A stretch of 64,000 nt of DNA from Myrica gale (GCA_963930655.1 OZ005606.1:20252001-20316000); one strand, 5' to 3'; positions 1 to 12,680 are shown, counted from the stretch's first letter. Program-made: numbers and translations. The notes: generated by a model not told the origin, from the sequence alone.

Positions 1-1583
1 AACACATTAGAAGAAAAGAGTTACTCCCCAAAGACGACAATTCATGGATTGCAATGAGCTCGTTATGGGCTTGTGCTGATCACAGTCTCCAAGTGAATGT
101 GAGCCCAACTTGTTCGACAAAAAGAGAATGTGAGCCAACTCCCATAGGACGATAGGACAAAGACTCAACTCATAATTGGCATGCTGTTTGGCACCGGAGT
201 CTCTTTACTACCTTTCAATATGCTGTATTATATATGAGTATGTTAGCGTTTAAGTGGTCCTTTGATTATTGTTGCGTTCAGCAATCAAAATTTTGACTCT
301 CTAAAATTTTATCATTATTACACAAATTTCTCTCCTCACTTTTTCACCAACTCTCATAAACTTTTTTACTTTTTTCATCAATTTTTATACCTAAAATTTT
401 GTCACTCAAACACATTGGAGGAATAGACTAGTGCTTCTGGAACATGCCAAATCCATCAATATCCTCACTTTTGCCATACATAACAACGCATATAACATGT
501 ATGTGTCTATTTTTGTGGGGAAATTCCATAGGTTTCTAGTTTTACTCGAGTTGCCCCGTTACGAGGTTCACCATAATTTTCTATATTTTTTCTTATAATT
601 TTAATCACTATTTTACGACAATGACAGTGGGGAACGTTATTATTTGAATTTTAAATAAAAAACAGAAGAAAAACAGAAAAATAGATCGTAACTTGTGCCT
701 TTGCTTTCTTATATTAATAAAAAGGATAAATGTAAAATTGGTCTCTGTGCTATACGCAAAAATCGATTTAATTCCCGTAATTTGAAAATCATAAATTTAG
801 TCCCTATGATTCTATTTTCGTTTGTTGTTGGCCCTCCATCAGAGATTGATTTTATCACTTTTTGAAATCACAGAGATTAAATTTATATTTTTCACTAACT
901 CTATTTTTACTTATGAACTAATAAAAGCAATTAGCTGATAGACACCCGTCACACCCGTGTATCAACGTCAAATCGTTGGGGCAAATCAAGGTCAATTTTC
1001 AAGCCCATCAAAATCACGATTTTCTTCCCTCCCCTCTTGTACATACAGAAATATGTATCTTTCAGAAGACGAATCCAGTAGCCCAAAACAAAAGAAAGGA
1101 AGAATCGAAACCCTTGGGAATAATCAGTAGAAATTTCAATATCTCAGACCAAATAAATGTTTTAACTATACTCACAATCTCTGCAGTGTGAAAATGTTAC
1201 AAATATGTCCTATAGTAACAAAAATCATAGGGTCCATTTCTTCCCAAGTATCAAAGGACCCAAATTCCCGTAGGATTCAACTTCCATTAGATCCAATCAT
1301 TCTCGTGATGGCTTAGAAAAAAATAATTACCTCAATCAATATCGAAGCCTTCTGTTTTAGGATTTAGGTTGCCAATAAAAATTAGAAATCAGAGAAACAG
1401 CTGTATTGATATCATTTGTACGTACAGACAGCCTTTTCCTCTCGTCCATTGATTGATTACAATTAGAATCTTTCACAAAGTCACAAATAATAATTGGGTA
1501 GGGTGACCATCCGCACACCACTAATAAAGTCTTGTCCTTTTTCACACTTTTCTTTTCTTCCATCGCATTCCCCGTCGTGGAAA
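1..1583. other. Intergenic DNA 3' of the GH9 gene
   Basis: AT-rich non-coding DNA downstream of the minus-strand endoglucanase stop codon. It should hold that gene's 3' UTR, but no polyadenylation site can be fixed. Around 720-960 it has a phrase pattern (as in 'aaatttagtccctatga') often seen in degenerate plant repeats. A member of the AAAATTTT palindromic family lies at 276-414. I see no convincing coding frame. Confidence 0.6.
276..414. repeat. AAAATTTT-type palindromic MITE, probable copy
   Basis: The sequence opens with an AAAATTTTG block near 287-310 and closes with AAAATTTTG followed by TCACTCAAACAC near 394-414. The middle holds the 'tctctcctcactttttcacc' type of core. The same design recurs at 19194, 35651 and 39223. 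The outer edges are approximate and no target duplication was confirmed. Confidence 0.4.
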
Positions 1584-4500
1584 TCATGGATGGGCTGAAA
1601 AGAATGCAAGCAGGCCCACCAGGGGTGCATTGATGTAAGTTGTGGGCTCCGACTCTTGAAAGAACGGCCTGGAGTCAGGGAAGGCATCTGAGCTATTGGG
1701 CCCACCCACGACAGCTCCGACCAGCAGATTGGGATTGGGATTTGGACTTAGGAAATACCGAGACCCTGCTTTGCAACAGATGTGGGCCGGGTGTGTCTTC
1801 ACTGACGGTAGTGAGCTCCCCCTGTGGTGTATCCTCTGTGGGTAACGTGCGCCATATCCAACCATGTACGACATTCCCAAGGGATTATCTCCAAGAATAT
1901 AGTCAACCTGGTAGAATCCCAAATCAAATCACAAACCCACCCCGTAATTTTAACGAATACCAAAATCACACCTAAGTATGTGGGCTTGTCTTGCCCCGAA
2001 GATCAAACTATTTAATCCCAGGACCATCTCATGCTCCGAACTCTTAAATAATGACAGATACTGGTTGGGACAGGGAAGACAAAGCTAGCCGTTGATTTGT
2101 CTGACATAGAGAATGGTCTATCCTGGTTAAATGCCGATCTTAGCCTGGATAAGAGGCCCCACCTATCTTATCATAGTAGTAGCCCAAGAATTTACCTGCT
2201 GTTTGGCCAGTCGTTTGAGCAGAGCAGGGGATGCTGATATCTCGCCACACGGCACAGCCTTATTCGCGTGGCTTAGATAATTGGAGTAAAGCAAGGAGTA
2301 GGAAAGACAGTGACGTTACATGCTGCATGTTACTTCCTCCAGCCTTGAAGATCAGCCCACCTTAAACATGAAGGGTCGAAAAAGGAAATATGAGATCAGG
2401 TTGTGTTCTACAGCAGGGCTTTATCAAATCTAATACGAAACGCACATTTCCAAAACCAAAAAGAATGTTTAAGGTCTGAAAGCCGCAAAATTATGGACGC
2501 AAATACACTAAACAAATGCATGGCTCGCACAAAAGCAGGACAGTCTGTCTAACAAACCATTGCCCAAGACTTTTGCACGACGACACATTCCTTTTTTTGG
2601 ACTATCGAGGATTGCAAACTTGATCATGTGATTTTTCAACAAGATGATAGGTTGTCATTGGGTTTTCATTTGTATACAGTAAAATTACTGACCAAAAGGC
2701 AAGACGCGCGAGAACGAAAAGTACCTGGAGAATATTGGATTTGAGGATGCGAAACTCCAGGCAGTACAGAACAAATAAACCCATCTGCGTTTTGCTGGAA
2801 GGACTGGAAATAATCTGCCCTTCCCCTCAACACTTCCTGATGTAAGATCATTTAAAAGAGATAAAAACAAATTCACTATTTTGTCCGTCATATAAGTTTC
2901 AGTTGCAAAATTCAAGAAACTCGTTCACGCACACAGATAATCTCCGTCGTATTGAACAGTCCTGAGCAAGACGTCGCAATCAGAGAAGTTATCGTAAAGA
3001 ATAATGAATCAGCATGGGATGAAACATCGTCCCAGCCTTTATGCACATGCACGCAGCAGTGGCTTGCTGATTATAGGGACCAACAAAGGAGCTAGCTAGA
3101 TGTAAGGATGACTTGCCTAGACCTAGAAGCAAACCTCACTCTGGCTTTGGCGACATTGGCCTTGATTGAAGGGGACAAATGACAATACTCCACACACCAA
3201 ATAAAAAGGAAACGTTTATATTACTCTCAGGAAAAAGAAAAAAGAAAGAAGACAAAACAAAAGTCAAGCAACGAACAAGTCACTGCCCCTAAGTAATGTT
3301 TTTTGTCCAAAAGACAGTAACATGCACACCCCGAAAAAAAAAAACGAAACTTCTGCTTCACCCTCTTTCCCATTCCTGAAGTAATGGCGCTTTAGACCTC
3401 AACTTATTTTTCAAGTTATATTGCTAAAACAAAGAAATGCTGTCGCGCAAAAAAAGAGTAACACTTTTGAACTTTAATCAATGCAGTTGATCAGAAAACA
3501 TGGCTACAGCCCACTGTGGACCCACAATGTACACCTAGGGAGACGCTTATGGAGGCATATCATACCTATTCCAAGACGTACATAGGCGGAAGTTTGGAAT
3601 CACTCTCTTATAGGGTAGCTTTACTGTCTTACTTGAATAAAAAATTTACTCCAATGCTACCCTTTTTCTTTAAGGTTAATATATTGAGGAAAAACAGTTG
3701 GTTCTTTCAGTTAGATCTACCTGAGCACGTCTACGGCTTTGATAAAGAGCTGTATATTCCAGACCACGTGATATACACACATCTCATTAACCACAGGCCT
3801 AAAGGTCAGAATCAGATCCCCCACAAACCCAACAAGAACGTACGACAGTAAAATAAACTACCAAACCAGACAAAAAGTATTTGATAAGTGGGCACGCATG
3901 TATGAACCATCTTAATCTTAAAGACTTAAACTACTTACGTGTCATTATCCAAAATTAATTAATTCGGGATTATTTATGATGGATACCTTCGAAATTAGCA
4001 CGTTAATCCCAGCATGCTTGTTATCCCAACCAAACTCATTGATGGTGTCTCCAGCTCTTAATATCACCTCGTTCTTTGCTATGTACTCTCTGTATTCGCG
4101 CCTCCTCGAGGCCTTGTGCAACCACACCGCTGCCCAAAGTAACTCGTCCTACATTCACATAATTATGCACTCTACCAAAATCAGCGGTCCAAGTGTCACG
4201 ACATTTATTCCAATCCAACGGCGGAGATTCTCAAACATTCTCACCTGATAACCGTTGACGTCGCAGTAAAAAGGGCACACCGCTCTGCGCAGGCTCGAGC
4301 TGTACGCACCCCGGTGCTTGTCAGCAAACTCGAACACCTGCATTGTGACCGTTACATACAACGGTAAATAATATTATTTCTTTTCTCTCTTTGTTTATAA
4401 ATTCTACCCACTGTTAAAAGAACGTGGAGGCGATTCAGTGAGACAGAGACGTACCCTAACGGCACGATCCAGAAGCAATCTAGAGTAAGCGGGGTCACGT

Positions 4501-5207
4501 GATCTGAACACAATAGATGCAGCGGCCAAGGCAGCGGCGGTTTCACCCGCCACGTCAGAGCCTGGGTGGTCCCTATCGATCTTGTACACCGTACGAAGCG
4601 TATCCATGTCCTCTGGCCTCTCCCAGCAGTTGTGATCCGAGTAAGCGTCACCCACCTGAACGTAAACGACGTCGGGCACCGCCGTTGCCTTCAAGAGGTA
4701 ATCCGTCCCCCACTTGATGGCTCTCACAGCGTTCCCCAGCTCCGGCCCCATGATCCTCCCGAAGTCTATCACGCTCCACGACAGCAATGTCGTCGTAAAG
4801 GCCATTGGGAACCCGAACTTTATGTTGTCACCAGCGTCGTAGTATCCGCCGGTTAAGTCTACCTGTAAAAGTAAAATGTACGTACAAACGTTAGCGTTTT
4901 CCGTGAGCTAGACAAGAGAAATTAAATGGGTAAGCAGAAGGAGGCATGGCCGCATGGGAGTGTGGCTTGTGAGCATTACTCCTGCGGTGGCTCCGTCGTG
5001 CAAGGCGGAGTCTTTACGCCATCGGAGACGTTGATCTGGGGGGAGCTTCCCCGATCGTTGGCCTTCGAAGAAGAGGATGCTTTTCCTAAGGGCATCTTGG
5101 TAGTCGTGGCGACCGGCAATTGCACGGAGAGGAAGCAGAAGGAGGACGAAGGCAAGAACTCGAAATGCAGGAACACTCCCCGGAACAAAGAGTACATTTC
5201 GCGCCAT
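1584..5207 (-). CDS. CEL1: GH9 class B endo-1,4-beta-glucanase (cellulase), frame-broken in exon 6
   Basis: Secreted endoglucanase that hydrolyses beta-1,4-glucan in the cell wall, closest in memory to Arabidopsis CEL1/endoglucanase 8. Seven exons with GT-AG introns: 5207-4980, 4862-4455, 4337-4245, 4148-3987, 2836-2725, 2360-2196, 1907-1584. Read with one surplus base ignored, they give 496 residues, normal for class B (no carbohydrate-binding module). The ATG at 5207 starts MARNVLF and a signal peptide of about 32 residues. Family motifs follow in order: YYDAGDN (catalytic Asp region, about 83-89), [64 protein letters not shown] (catalytic His, about 416), and [18 protein letters not shown] (catalytic Asp/Glu). 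Exon 6 has AAA at 2288-2290 where the frame needs AA. This gives TAA at 2262-2260 and would remove about 140 C-terminal residues with the catalytic His and Glu. It may be a pseudogene, a null allele or a base-calling error. CCKAGS replaces the usual GCK after the His motif. Confidence 0.93.
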
Positions 5208-5250
5208 TTCTAGCTGGTTGAGCAATGAAAGACGCGAAACCGTCGTGCTT

Positions 5251-5256
5251 CTTATA
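5251..5256 (-). promoter_or_regulatory. Possible TATA box of the GH9 gene
   Basis: TATAAG on the minus strand about 45 bases before the start codon. This would make a very short 5' leader, so it is only a candidate. Confidence 0.25.
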
Positions 5257-5693
5257 CTGAAAAGCGTCATTGGATTCCAGAGCTCCAACCAATTAATTGC
5301 CTCCACGTGGCCACACTAATGGATGATTGTTCGGATTCGAATGCAGAACATGTTTGACCGGGTCTTCTCGGGTTTTGACCCATCGTTAAGCCGGACAAAT
5401 ACAATCCCGAACTGGTTTCGGATTTCGAAACTCAACAGTATTTAGGAGGGGCGGTGGGGCTCACCAGACACTGCCGCTACTCTCCTATTGAGTGAGAAGA
5501 CATTGAAGAAAGAGTCAAAGGAGAAGAATCAATGGAATGAAGAGAATAGTGATGGGCGTCATGCGTGAGTGATGCACCAAGATACATGAACTGTTTTCTG
5601 GCGGTTCTTAATGGGGTAGTCATGAATTTCGAAAGAAATGATCATACAATTGGTTAATATGTAGCTTCACGAGTTGAAGACTTTTAACTCTTC
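5257..5693. other. Upstream region of the GH9 gene
   Basis: Moderately GC-rich to AT-rich non-coding DNA that should contain the endoglucanase promoter. No other gene or known element was recognised. Confidence 0.5.
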
Positions 5694-6894
5694 CAGCGAA
5701 ATCAGGATTAGAGTTCAAGACTTTTAACTCTTCCGGTGGTAAAATTAGGATTAAAATTCATCGGTGTCAGAATTTTAAAGGCGAAATGACAAAAAAAAAA
5801 AATTATTCGTAGTGCAAAATATTGTCTTGGAATTTTTTTTTCTATGTTATTGTCTTAGAGTTATAATGTTGAAAATTAAATACTAAAAACATTAAAAATA
5901 TTAGAATACATGTACCGTAATATATATTGTGACTGAGAGGTGACAAATGGATCCTACGAGTTTGCATCTTCTGAAAATGTTGCAAAATAACTTCGTTCTC
6001 AATAGTTTTAAAAATTTCTTGTTCGATGTACACTATCATGCAACTATTTATTCAGTTATCTCTCATCCTATTACGCAAATCACTTTTGATGATCTAATTT
6101 AAGTTAATTCTCTACTTAATTCTAAAACTTTAGAACAAATTACAGATGATTTTGATGGTTGGGGTCTTGATGCCATTAGGGGTTGTATTTCTTACATTTT
6201 TTTGTTACTACCACAACTGGGATCTGTCTTTTTTTTTCCTCTTTTTTTTGACAAAAGGTTACTTGGGATGCATTTGTAATTTACTTTCTCTAGGTTCTAT
6301 GGATTTGAAATTGAAATATATTCATATTCTTCAAAGCAACTTACACACACAAAGTAACAATTGATGGCAAATCATGTTTTGAATAATAAAAATAAAATTT
6401 ACAGGATAAGCAAGATTTAGTAAAAGAGTCCCTTAGATAAACATATCCCAAAAGTGATCAGAACTTTGGTTTGGCCTGTACAAAAATCCTAAACAAACAC
6501 AACATTTTTTGAAGTCTCTAATAAAAATGAAGAAACAAATCGACATAGGGAAAAAAATGAATTGATCTTGATTGTGAAAAATTAGGAGCAAAGAGTAAAT
6601 ACTTTTTACTAATATAAATTTAGCAAAATGGCAGGAAGTTACCCCTCGATTAAAAAACATGTAATCGATGCAAAACAAAAGATTATAATAACTGTATATT
6701 TGATTGAATTATTATGTAGCACTAGGAGCAAAATTAATGTATAGAATCTAAACTAATGGATATCGAGACTTAATGGGTATCGGACCTAACTAATTTATAA
6801 AGAAAAAGAAAAAAAACCTAAGTGTAAATTCTTTTTTTTTTTTGGGTGCGATGAGGATGGACCGATACCCAACGCACCCCTGCTTCAGCCCCTG
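5694..6894. mobile_element. Degenerate copy of the 25566-27127 hAT-type element
   Basis: The interior around 5870-5945 matches 25680-25750 (both read actaaaaac, then ttaaaaatatt, acatgtaccgta and gagaggtgaca), so the two are related. The right end reads GCTTCAGCCCCTG, a worn version of a CAGGGGC-type terminus. The left end is doubled by a roughly 40-base tandem repeat, so the true start is 5694 or 5734. Flanks aactcttc (5726-5733) and aactcacc (6895-6902) could be a decayed 8-bp duplication (6 of 8). No transposase frame is visible. Confidence 0.5.
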
Positions 6895-7377
6895 AACTCA
6901 CCCGATATAAGTTAGAAGCCCATATTAAGATTTCTTACTCTTTAGGAAGCGGAATTATTAAAGCTGAAAAGCATGAACAAGCTGGTAGGATATATAATCG
7001 GAATTATTTGATCAATTATTAGATTTATGAGACTTTCATGATTAAAAGAGCTGTCCTTAACTATTTAATTACATGACTGCATGCGCCATGCAGTCCATAT
7101 ATACTCTAATTATTTCGTACAAAAAAATGGTGAATATGCAACGTCATAATTGAGTGTCCCATTAAATAGTTGTTACGTACCCCTTCGGCCTTTGTCCTTC
7201 CTAAATCGAAATCAACAAGCTTGTTAACTTAACAATAGAAAAGGGTGAGGCCAATGCCACCTGAAAATTAGGGCTTAAACTCTTCATATCGGGTCATGAA
7301 AGCAATGTGGTGGGCTTGCTAAATGGGCATGTAAATTTTACCATTCGTTGAGAAAAAGAAAGAGTTGATAACTTGGG
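6895..7377. other. Non-coding intergenic DNA
   Basis: AT-rich DNA. No coding frame, RNA gene or element end could be recognised. Confidence 0.5.
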
Positions 7378-7537
7378 TGGCGTTTGTTTATCGAAATTTT
7401 GAGAAATATTCTCAAAATTTTGAGAATTTTTTTAATGTTGAAATTTATTAGAGTTTGTGAAAAGTTTGAAGTGAATGGGTAAAAGTTAAAAATTTTGAAG
7501 TGCGTTTCTTTTGTTGGAAATTCTGCACAAACAAACA
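7378..7537. repeat. AAAATTTT-type palindromic MITE
   Basis: Begins GGCGTTTGTTTATCGAAATTTTG and ends near GCACAAACAAAC, with AAAATTTTGAG blocks inside. The GTTTGT...ACAAAC ends are inverted repeats. Same family as 19194, 35651 and 39223. Confidence 0.5.
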
Positions 7538-8780
7538 TATCCTTGATATCATGCATTAAAGGGGAGATCCAAGTTGTCATGGACTCAGGGTCTTATTTTT
7601 GTTGTTTGTCGTCGCTAGGCTCTAGTTGCCAGCCTGACAGAATGCCTCAAATATGTATTTGGTTGATGTTGCGCCCAGCGCGCCCCTCGGCCGATAAAGC
7701 ATGTGAAGATTACATTTTCTAACCCAAATATGATTTTTTTTATTTATAAAAAAGTATTTCAATCTTTAATAAAATTATTTATTTAATCATTACCTATAAT
7801 TTCTATGAAAAAAATTAAAATTAAAAAATATTTTACAAAAACACATTAAAATTCTCCTCACAAAAATCACGTTCAAACTTATTTTTTTTACTCTCACATT
7901 TTTTTAGAGAATAAATTTTAAAAAAAATTCTAAAAAACTTTTTAAAAACCAAACCAAACATAAATTTAAAAATTTATTTCTTTTTCAGCTAAATTCTCAC
8001 ATTTCTCGGATTTTGATCCTCAAACAAGTTGTCAAAAAATTTCATATTGATGTGCATGTGACAATTAACCTCACAAAAAAATTAGAATGAAAGTAGAATC
8101 AAACCTCTAACTCGCCACCGTAACTTTAACTTTGATACAAGGCTTAAATATTACGTATATTTCTGGGGTTTAACTTTTCATAGAACTGCCCTAGGGTAAA
8201 ATTTATTGTCCCGCCGTATCTGGGGTTTATTGAGAGTCTCAGTCATGTCCCTCCGGCTATCTGCCGTCTAAAAAATGACGGAAATTAAGGACGTGTCAAA
8301 CATTCCCACGTCATCTCCTCTAAAAATACGATACTTGTCCACTATCTGCCTAATTTGTATGTCACGCCAGTAAAGCATCTTAAAATTACTAAAATGTCTC
8401 TGCCATGTCATTTACTTAAAACCTCCTAATTAAAAGTCTAGAACAGCCTTGCCCCTTCAACGTCTACCCTCACTTTCAAAAATTATGCAAGCACAGCCCC
8501 TGCGCAAACACGAAATGGAGCTGGTACTAGATTCACAGATCTGCCATTGTTGAGTTTGATTATTCCCAAGTATGGAAAACACAAAAAGAAGCATTGTTAT
8601 GGAGTCACACGATCTGCCCAAATGTTGAGTCTCCCAAATGTGCAAGACGCGAAACCCACGTTGCTCCGAAATTTTAGTCACAAATCTTTTACGAGTGTCC
8701 GAAATTTAGGGGATATTTGAGTGTGAAAATTTTGAGTATTGGGGTCTGAGAAATATTATAAAGTAAAGATATGTTATGAG
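7538..8780. other. AT-rich intergenic DNA with repeat debris
   Basis: Strongly A/T-biased. 7725-8030 is low-complexity. 8150-8290 looks like an old dispersed repeat ('ctggggtttat'). 8690-8830 has one half of an AAAATTTT-type MITE ('gtgaaaagtgaagagagaag') abutting the truncated end of the copia element. No coding evidence. Confidence 0.45.
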
Positions 8781-8869
8781 AGTTGGTGAAAAGTGAAGAG
8801 AGAAGATTTTTAATAGATATTATAATAATAAAAAATTATGTGATCTTGCACCATTATTCTTTTTCGAGA

Positions 8870-10560
8870 TATTATGATCTTATACAATATTCTTCAAACG
8901 GACATATGTACTCACCACCATTATCAGCACAAATACATTTTAACTCTTTGTTTCCCTCTCAACCTTCATGTGAAAAGCTTTGAAAACATCCAACACCTTA
9001 TCTTTAGTTTTCAAAGGAAACAACCACACTTTTTTCAAGAATGATCATCAATAAAAGTCACTAATAAAGTGCACAACCAATAGAAGTGTACTTCATAGTG
9101 CAAAACATCAGTGTGAATTAAATCAAGAATATTTTCTTTTCGAGATGGAGGAAATCTACGAAAAGAAACTCTATTTTGTTTTCCAACAAGACAATGAGTG
9201 CAAGGTGATAACAACGTGCCTTTGATGCTAGGTAGAAGCTGCTTCTTGGAAAGAATCTGAAGTCCCTTCTCACTCATGTGTCCAAGCCTCTTATGCTAGA
9301 GCTTAATGAAAGCTTCATTCTCAACAATATTCACATCTCCCTTGACCAATCTTACATCTGTCTTGTAGAGAGTGTTACTTTTGTTTCCTCTGGGCAAAAC
9401 AAAAGAACCGTTACACAGTTTCCACTTTCCATCTCCAAGATGATTATTGTAGCCTTGACCATCAAGTTTCCCAACATAAATCAAGTTTAATCGCATCTCA
9501 GGAACATGTCTGACGTCCTTCAAAATTAATTTACAACCAGTGTTGGTTTCTAGTTGTACATATCTCATGCCCTCAATTTTGCACTTTGCTTCATTTCCCA
9601 TCTTGACACAACCAAAACTACCACTGGTGTAGGAAGAGAAGAAATCTCTACGTGCGGTAATATGAAAGGAAGTTGTTGTATCAATTACCCAAGTAGAGTC
9701 ATGGCATGCAATGTTAACACAAGCATCATCACAAACCAAAAATAGCTCACCATCAGATGCCACTATTGCATTGTCTTTTTCATCATTTGATTCTTCAGCC
9801 TTTCCTGTCAATTGTTCCTTTTTCAACTTTCTACACTCTTTCCTCATGTGCCCAAGCTTGTCACGGTGAAAACATTTTATGGCTCTTCTTGACTTAGACT
9901 TACCTCTGGACTTGTCATGATTGTTATCCCCATGAGGTTTTCTGATTTTACTCAATCCCCATTTTTCTGTAACAAGTGCTTCAGTCTGAGAAGAAATACC
10001 ATGCTCTTTTCTTCTTGCCTCTTCATTAAACATACTATCTTTCACCATACTTATAGTCATGACACCATTAGGAGCCGAATTACTTAGAGACACCACCAAG
10101 GTTTTCCCAACTTTCTGGCAAGGAACTCAACAAGAGCAATGCTTGCACTTCATCATCTAGCACAAGTTTCATGGTAGACAACTCAGTCAAAAACTCTTGT
10201 AAATTATTCAAGTGCTTTACAACGCTTTGCCCATCCTTATATTTCAAATTTACAAGCCTTTTAATCATAAAGGCCTTGTTTGATGCAGTCTTCATCTCAT
10301 ACTCTAACTTTTGCCAAAGACTGTAAGCATCAATTTATTTAGATACATGGTGGAAGACACTCTGATCAACCCACTGCCTAATATGTCCGAAAGCTTTTCT
10401 GTTCAGTTTCTTCCAATCAGCATCAGATGTATTTTCTGTTTTGACACCCTTCAAATCAATTGGCTCAAACAACTCTTTACAATACAAAAATCTTTCATTC
10501 TAGTATTTCAAATAGAATAATTGGAAGATGTGAGTTTAATCATCCATTTAATTTGCACAG
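8870..10560 (-). pseudogene. copia 1 gag-protease-integrase remnant
   Basis: Starts near KLTSSNYSIW (about 10520) and continues through a UBN2-type gag (LVNLKYKDGQSVVKHLNNLQ at about 10250). The zinc knuckle at about 9870 reads CFHRDKLGHMRKEC, where the second Cys of the CCHC pattern is Arg. The protease site at about 9690 reads WVIDTTTSFHIT instead of D-S/T-G-A, so the catalytic loop is lost. A GAG-pre-integrase segment with CTHCLVGKQ follows, then integrase with TFIDDHS at about 9040 and ADNGGEY at about 8905 in another frame. A stop lies inside gag (VSK*IDAYSLW, about 10335) and a base is lost near 10485. Dead copy. Confidence 0.85.
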
Positions 10561-10573
10561 ACAATAAACCACG

Positions 10574-10585
10574 ATTCTGATACCA
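10574..10585 (-). other. copia 1 primer binding site
   Basis: Reads TGGTATCAGAAT on the minus strand, one mismatch from TGGTATCAGAGC, the complement of initiator-Met tRNA used by copia elements. It lies three bases inside the LTR edge. Confidence 0.75.
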
Positions 10586-10588
10586 CTT

Positions 10589-11215
10589 TGTTAGGGTGAA
10601 CACCAATAAAGATAGCACAGCGAAATAATTTTCTACCCTACCTCCTTTGTGCAAATCAACTAGGCAACTCACAATCAAACAGAAAATATAATCAAGCAAC
10701 CACAAAAGAGAGAACATAATTTTTATGTGGAAAACCCTCCAATGCGAAGGAAAAAACCACGAGACCTAGTGCAGTCAAACTTCCACTATCAACAATAATG
10801 AGATTACAATCGTTCTCTCTAGAACAAACTCTAAAGGCTACAAACTCATCAAGAATAAATATATTCTTGAATTACATCATATCTCATCATTACAAAGTGG
10901 ATTGCAACAATAACAACAATGAAATATCTCACCAAATAGATAGAAGTACCAATCAACTAAAGAGAAATCTCTACAATCAACACCAGAGCTCTTGTAGTCA
11001 AGAATAACATACTGAAATTTCTGCAAAAAAAAAGACCACAAACGACGCTCTGATCTTTAACGGAAGTAAGCTGAAAATTCTTTTGACGCCGCACGTTTTT
11101 TTTTGGTCTGGTTTTCTCTCTGCTCTACCACATAACACAAAACCTACACTTCTGAAACAGAAGTAAAGACGCCAAGGTAAAGTGGTCCCCCACATGGGCG
11201 GGACCACCCAACAGG
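10589..11215 (-). repeat. copia 1 5' LTR
   Basis: On the plus strand it starts TGTTAGGGTG next to the primer binding site and probably ends CCACCCAACA at 11215, nearly its inverse. It holds the phrase 'tttatgtggaaaaccctcc', common in copia LTRs. The outer edge is inferred from the inverted ends only; no second LTR is present to confirm it. Confidence 0.6.
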
Positions 11216-12192
11216 CAGCAAGACTCGACGAGATGGTCAGATGGGCGTGGTACTGAAAGGAAAGGTGCTATCTTCGGGAAAACGATTGAAATCGCATTTA
11301 AAATCTACCTAAAGATGCAGGTGTTGATGCCATCATTTTCCTTATAGTTGTGTCATAAAGTCAATCCAAATCACTTATAAAAAAAAAAGTCAATCCAAAT
11401 CCAGACTGCAGTACAGCTCTAACTGAAACACTACTGAGACTGGACATGTTCCCTCAGTCACTGAGTAGGATTTCTTCTTCTTGTCAATGATGTTGTTCGC
11501 CGTTTGGGCAACACCTTTTCTCGCCAAAATCACGGAAATGTTTATATTAGTTTAAAGCGTGCAGTACGAAGTTGTTTCTACTTTGTATGATTTGATCTTT
11601 AATCCAAGAAAGAAAGCTAGCCTGCTTGCTTCCTGCGCAAACAATTTCGTTACAAGCTTTTAAGTAAATCTAATAGTTCGACATCCTCCTGTCCACACGC
11701 CGCACATCTATCCAGAAACTGTCTTTTTGTTTTGGTTAATGTGCTTGCGTTGAGTAATTACGCCGACGAGTCCGTGAAGCAGCCGTTTTATGTCTCGGCG
11801 GATGTCTCGGGAAGAACTTTCTTTTAGTGGGAATACATAGCTGCCGCTTACTAACCAGATGTTGCCTCACCGTAATTTTCTTTGACACCTGTGCATCAAG
11901 TTGGTAAAAAAGGCATGTTATGTCTCTCCCACTCCAATCGGTCCAACTTCAAAAAGCTCTTGAGATATCATTTTAAACAAATTGGTCCGTGACTTGTTAC
12001 ACCTATAATATTCAGCTCCTTGCGAAGTGGACTCTCCTAGACGATGTGTGCTCTATATGACGCTGGGTGCTCTCTTGTAGTGGGATGATTTTCTATATTG
12101 TTGTAGTTTGTTATGTTATAAATTGTTTGGTTGATTGAGCGTAGGTTTATGTAGATTGCTTGTGCTATGGAGAGTGTTTTTTTGGGTTGTTC
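11216..12192. other. Intergenic DNA between two copia elements
   Basis: No protein, RNA gene or element end recognised. The last five bases (12188-12192, TGTTC) are the target-site duplication of the next element. Confidence 0.5.
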
Positions 12193-12680
12193 TGTAAGAG
12201 TAAAATCACAATCAACCATTACGATTGTGAAAGCAGCGAAATAAAATATTGCAGGGTCTTTACCTCCAGCCATCTTGCTCAGCACTCAAATTTGGAATCT
12301 CTGCAGAGTAACTTTATGAATTTGTAATTTAGTGAGACTCTTCCAACCTATGCCTATGTCTTACAGAGTATGTCTTAGATGGTATACACAGGCCTCTTAT
12401 TTATAGGCTAGGTCAGGGACTCTCAATCTGTTGTAGATTCTGATTTATTCCTTCCATCAAGGAAATTCAAATTCAAAATCAAATAGCAATCTTTATCTAA
12501 TTGGTTACAATTTGAATTCCAATTTAAATCAGAAATCAAATTGTAATCTTTATCCAATTAGTTCTAAATTTGAATCTGCTACAGATTCCATAATCTTATT
12601 TAACTGACACCATAATCTTTAAAACTTTAAAAGATTATTTACATATGTCAATTAGGTCACCTTAAGGAAATTTTCTAACA
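12193..12680 (-). repeat. copia 2 3' LTR
   Basis: 488 bp, TGTAAGAG...TTCTAACA on the plus strand, direct repeat of 18633-19119. Preceded by TGTTC, the target-site duplication. Confidence 0.95.

Larger units (their letters stand above)
8780..11215 (-). mobile_element. Truncated, degenerate Ty1/copia retrotransposon (copia 1)
   Basis: Order on the minus strand: LTR (11215-10589), initiator-Met-type primer binding site, gag, CCHC knuckle, protease, GAG-pre-integrase, then an integrase start that breaks up at about 8870. Reverse transcriptase, RNase H and the 3' LTR are missing, so this is a 5' fragment. Several stops and frameshifts show it is inactive. Confidence 0.85.

Noticed and set aside
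3516..3851. 111-codon plus-strand open frame
   Set aside because: Lies wholly in intron 4 of the GH9 gene on the other strand. No known domain, normal codon bias or upstream signals.
4566..4856. 96-codon plus-strand frame opposite GH9 exon 2
   Set aside because: Shadow of the GC-rich coding exon. The minus strand carries the conserved GH9 motifs.
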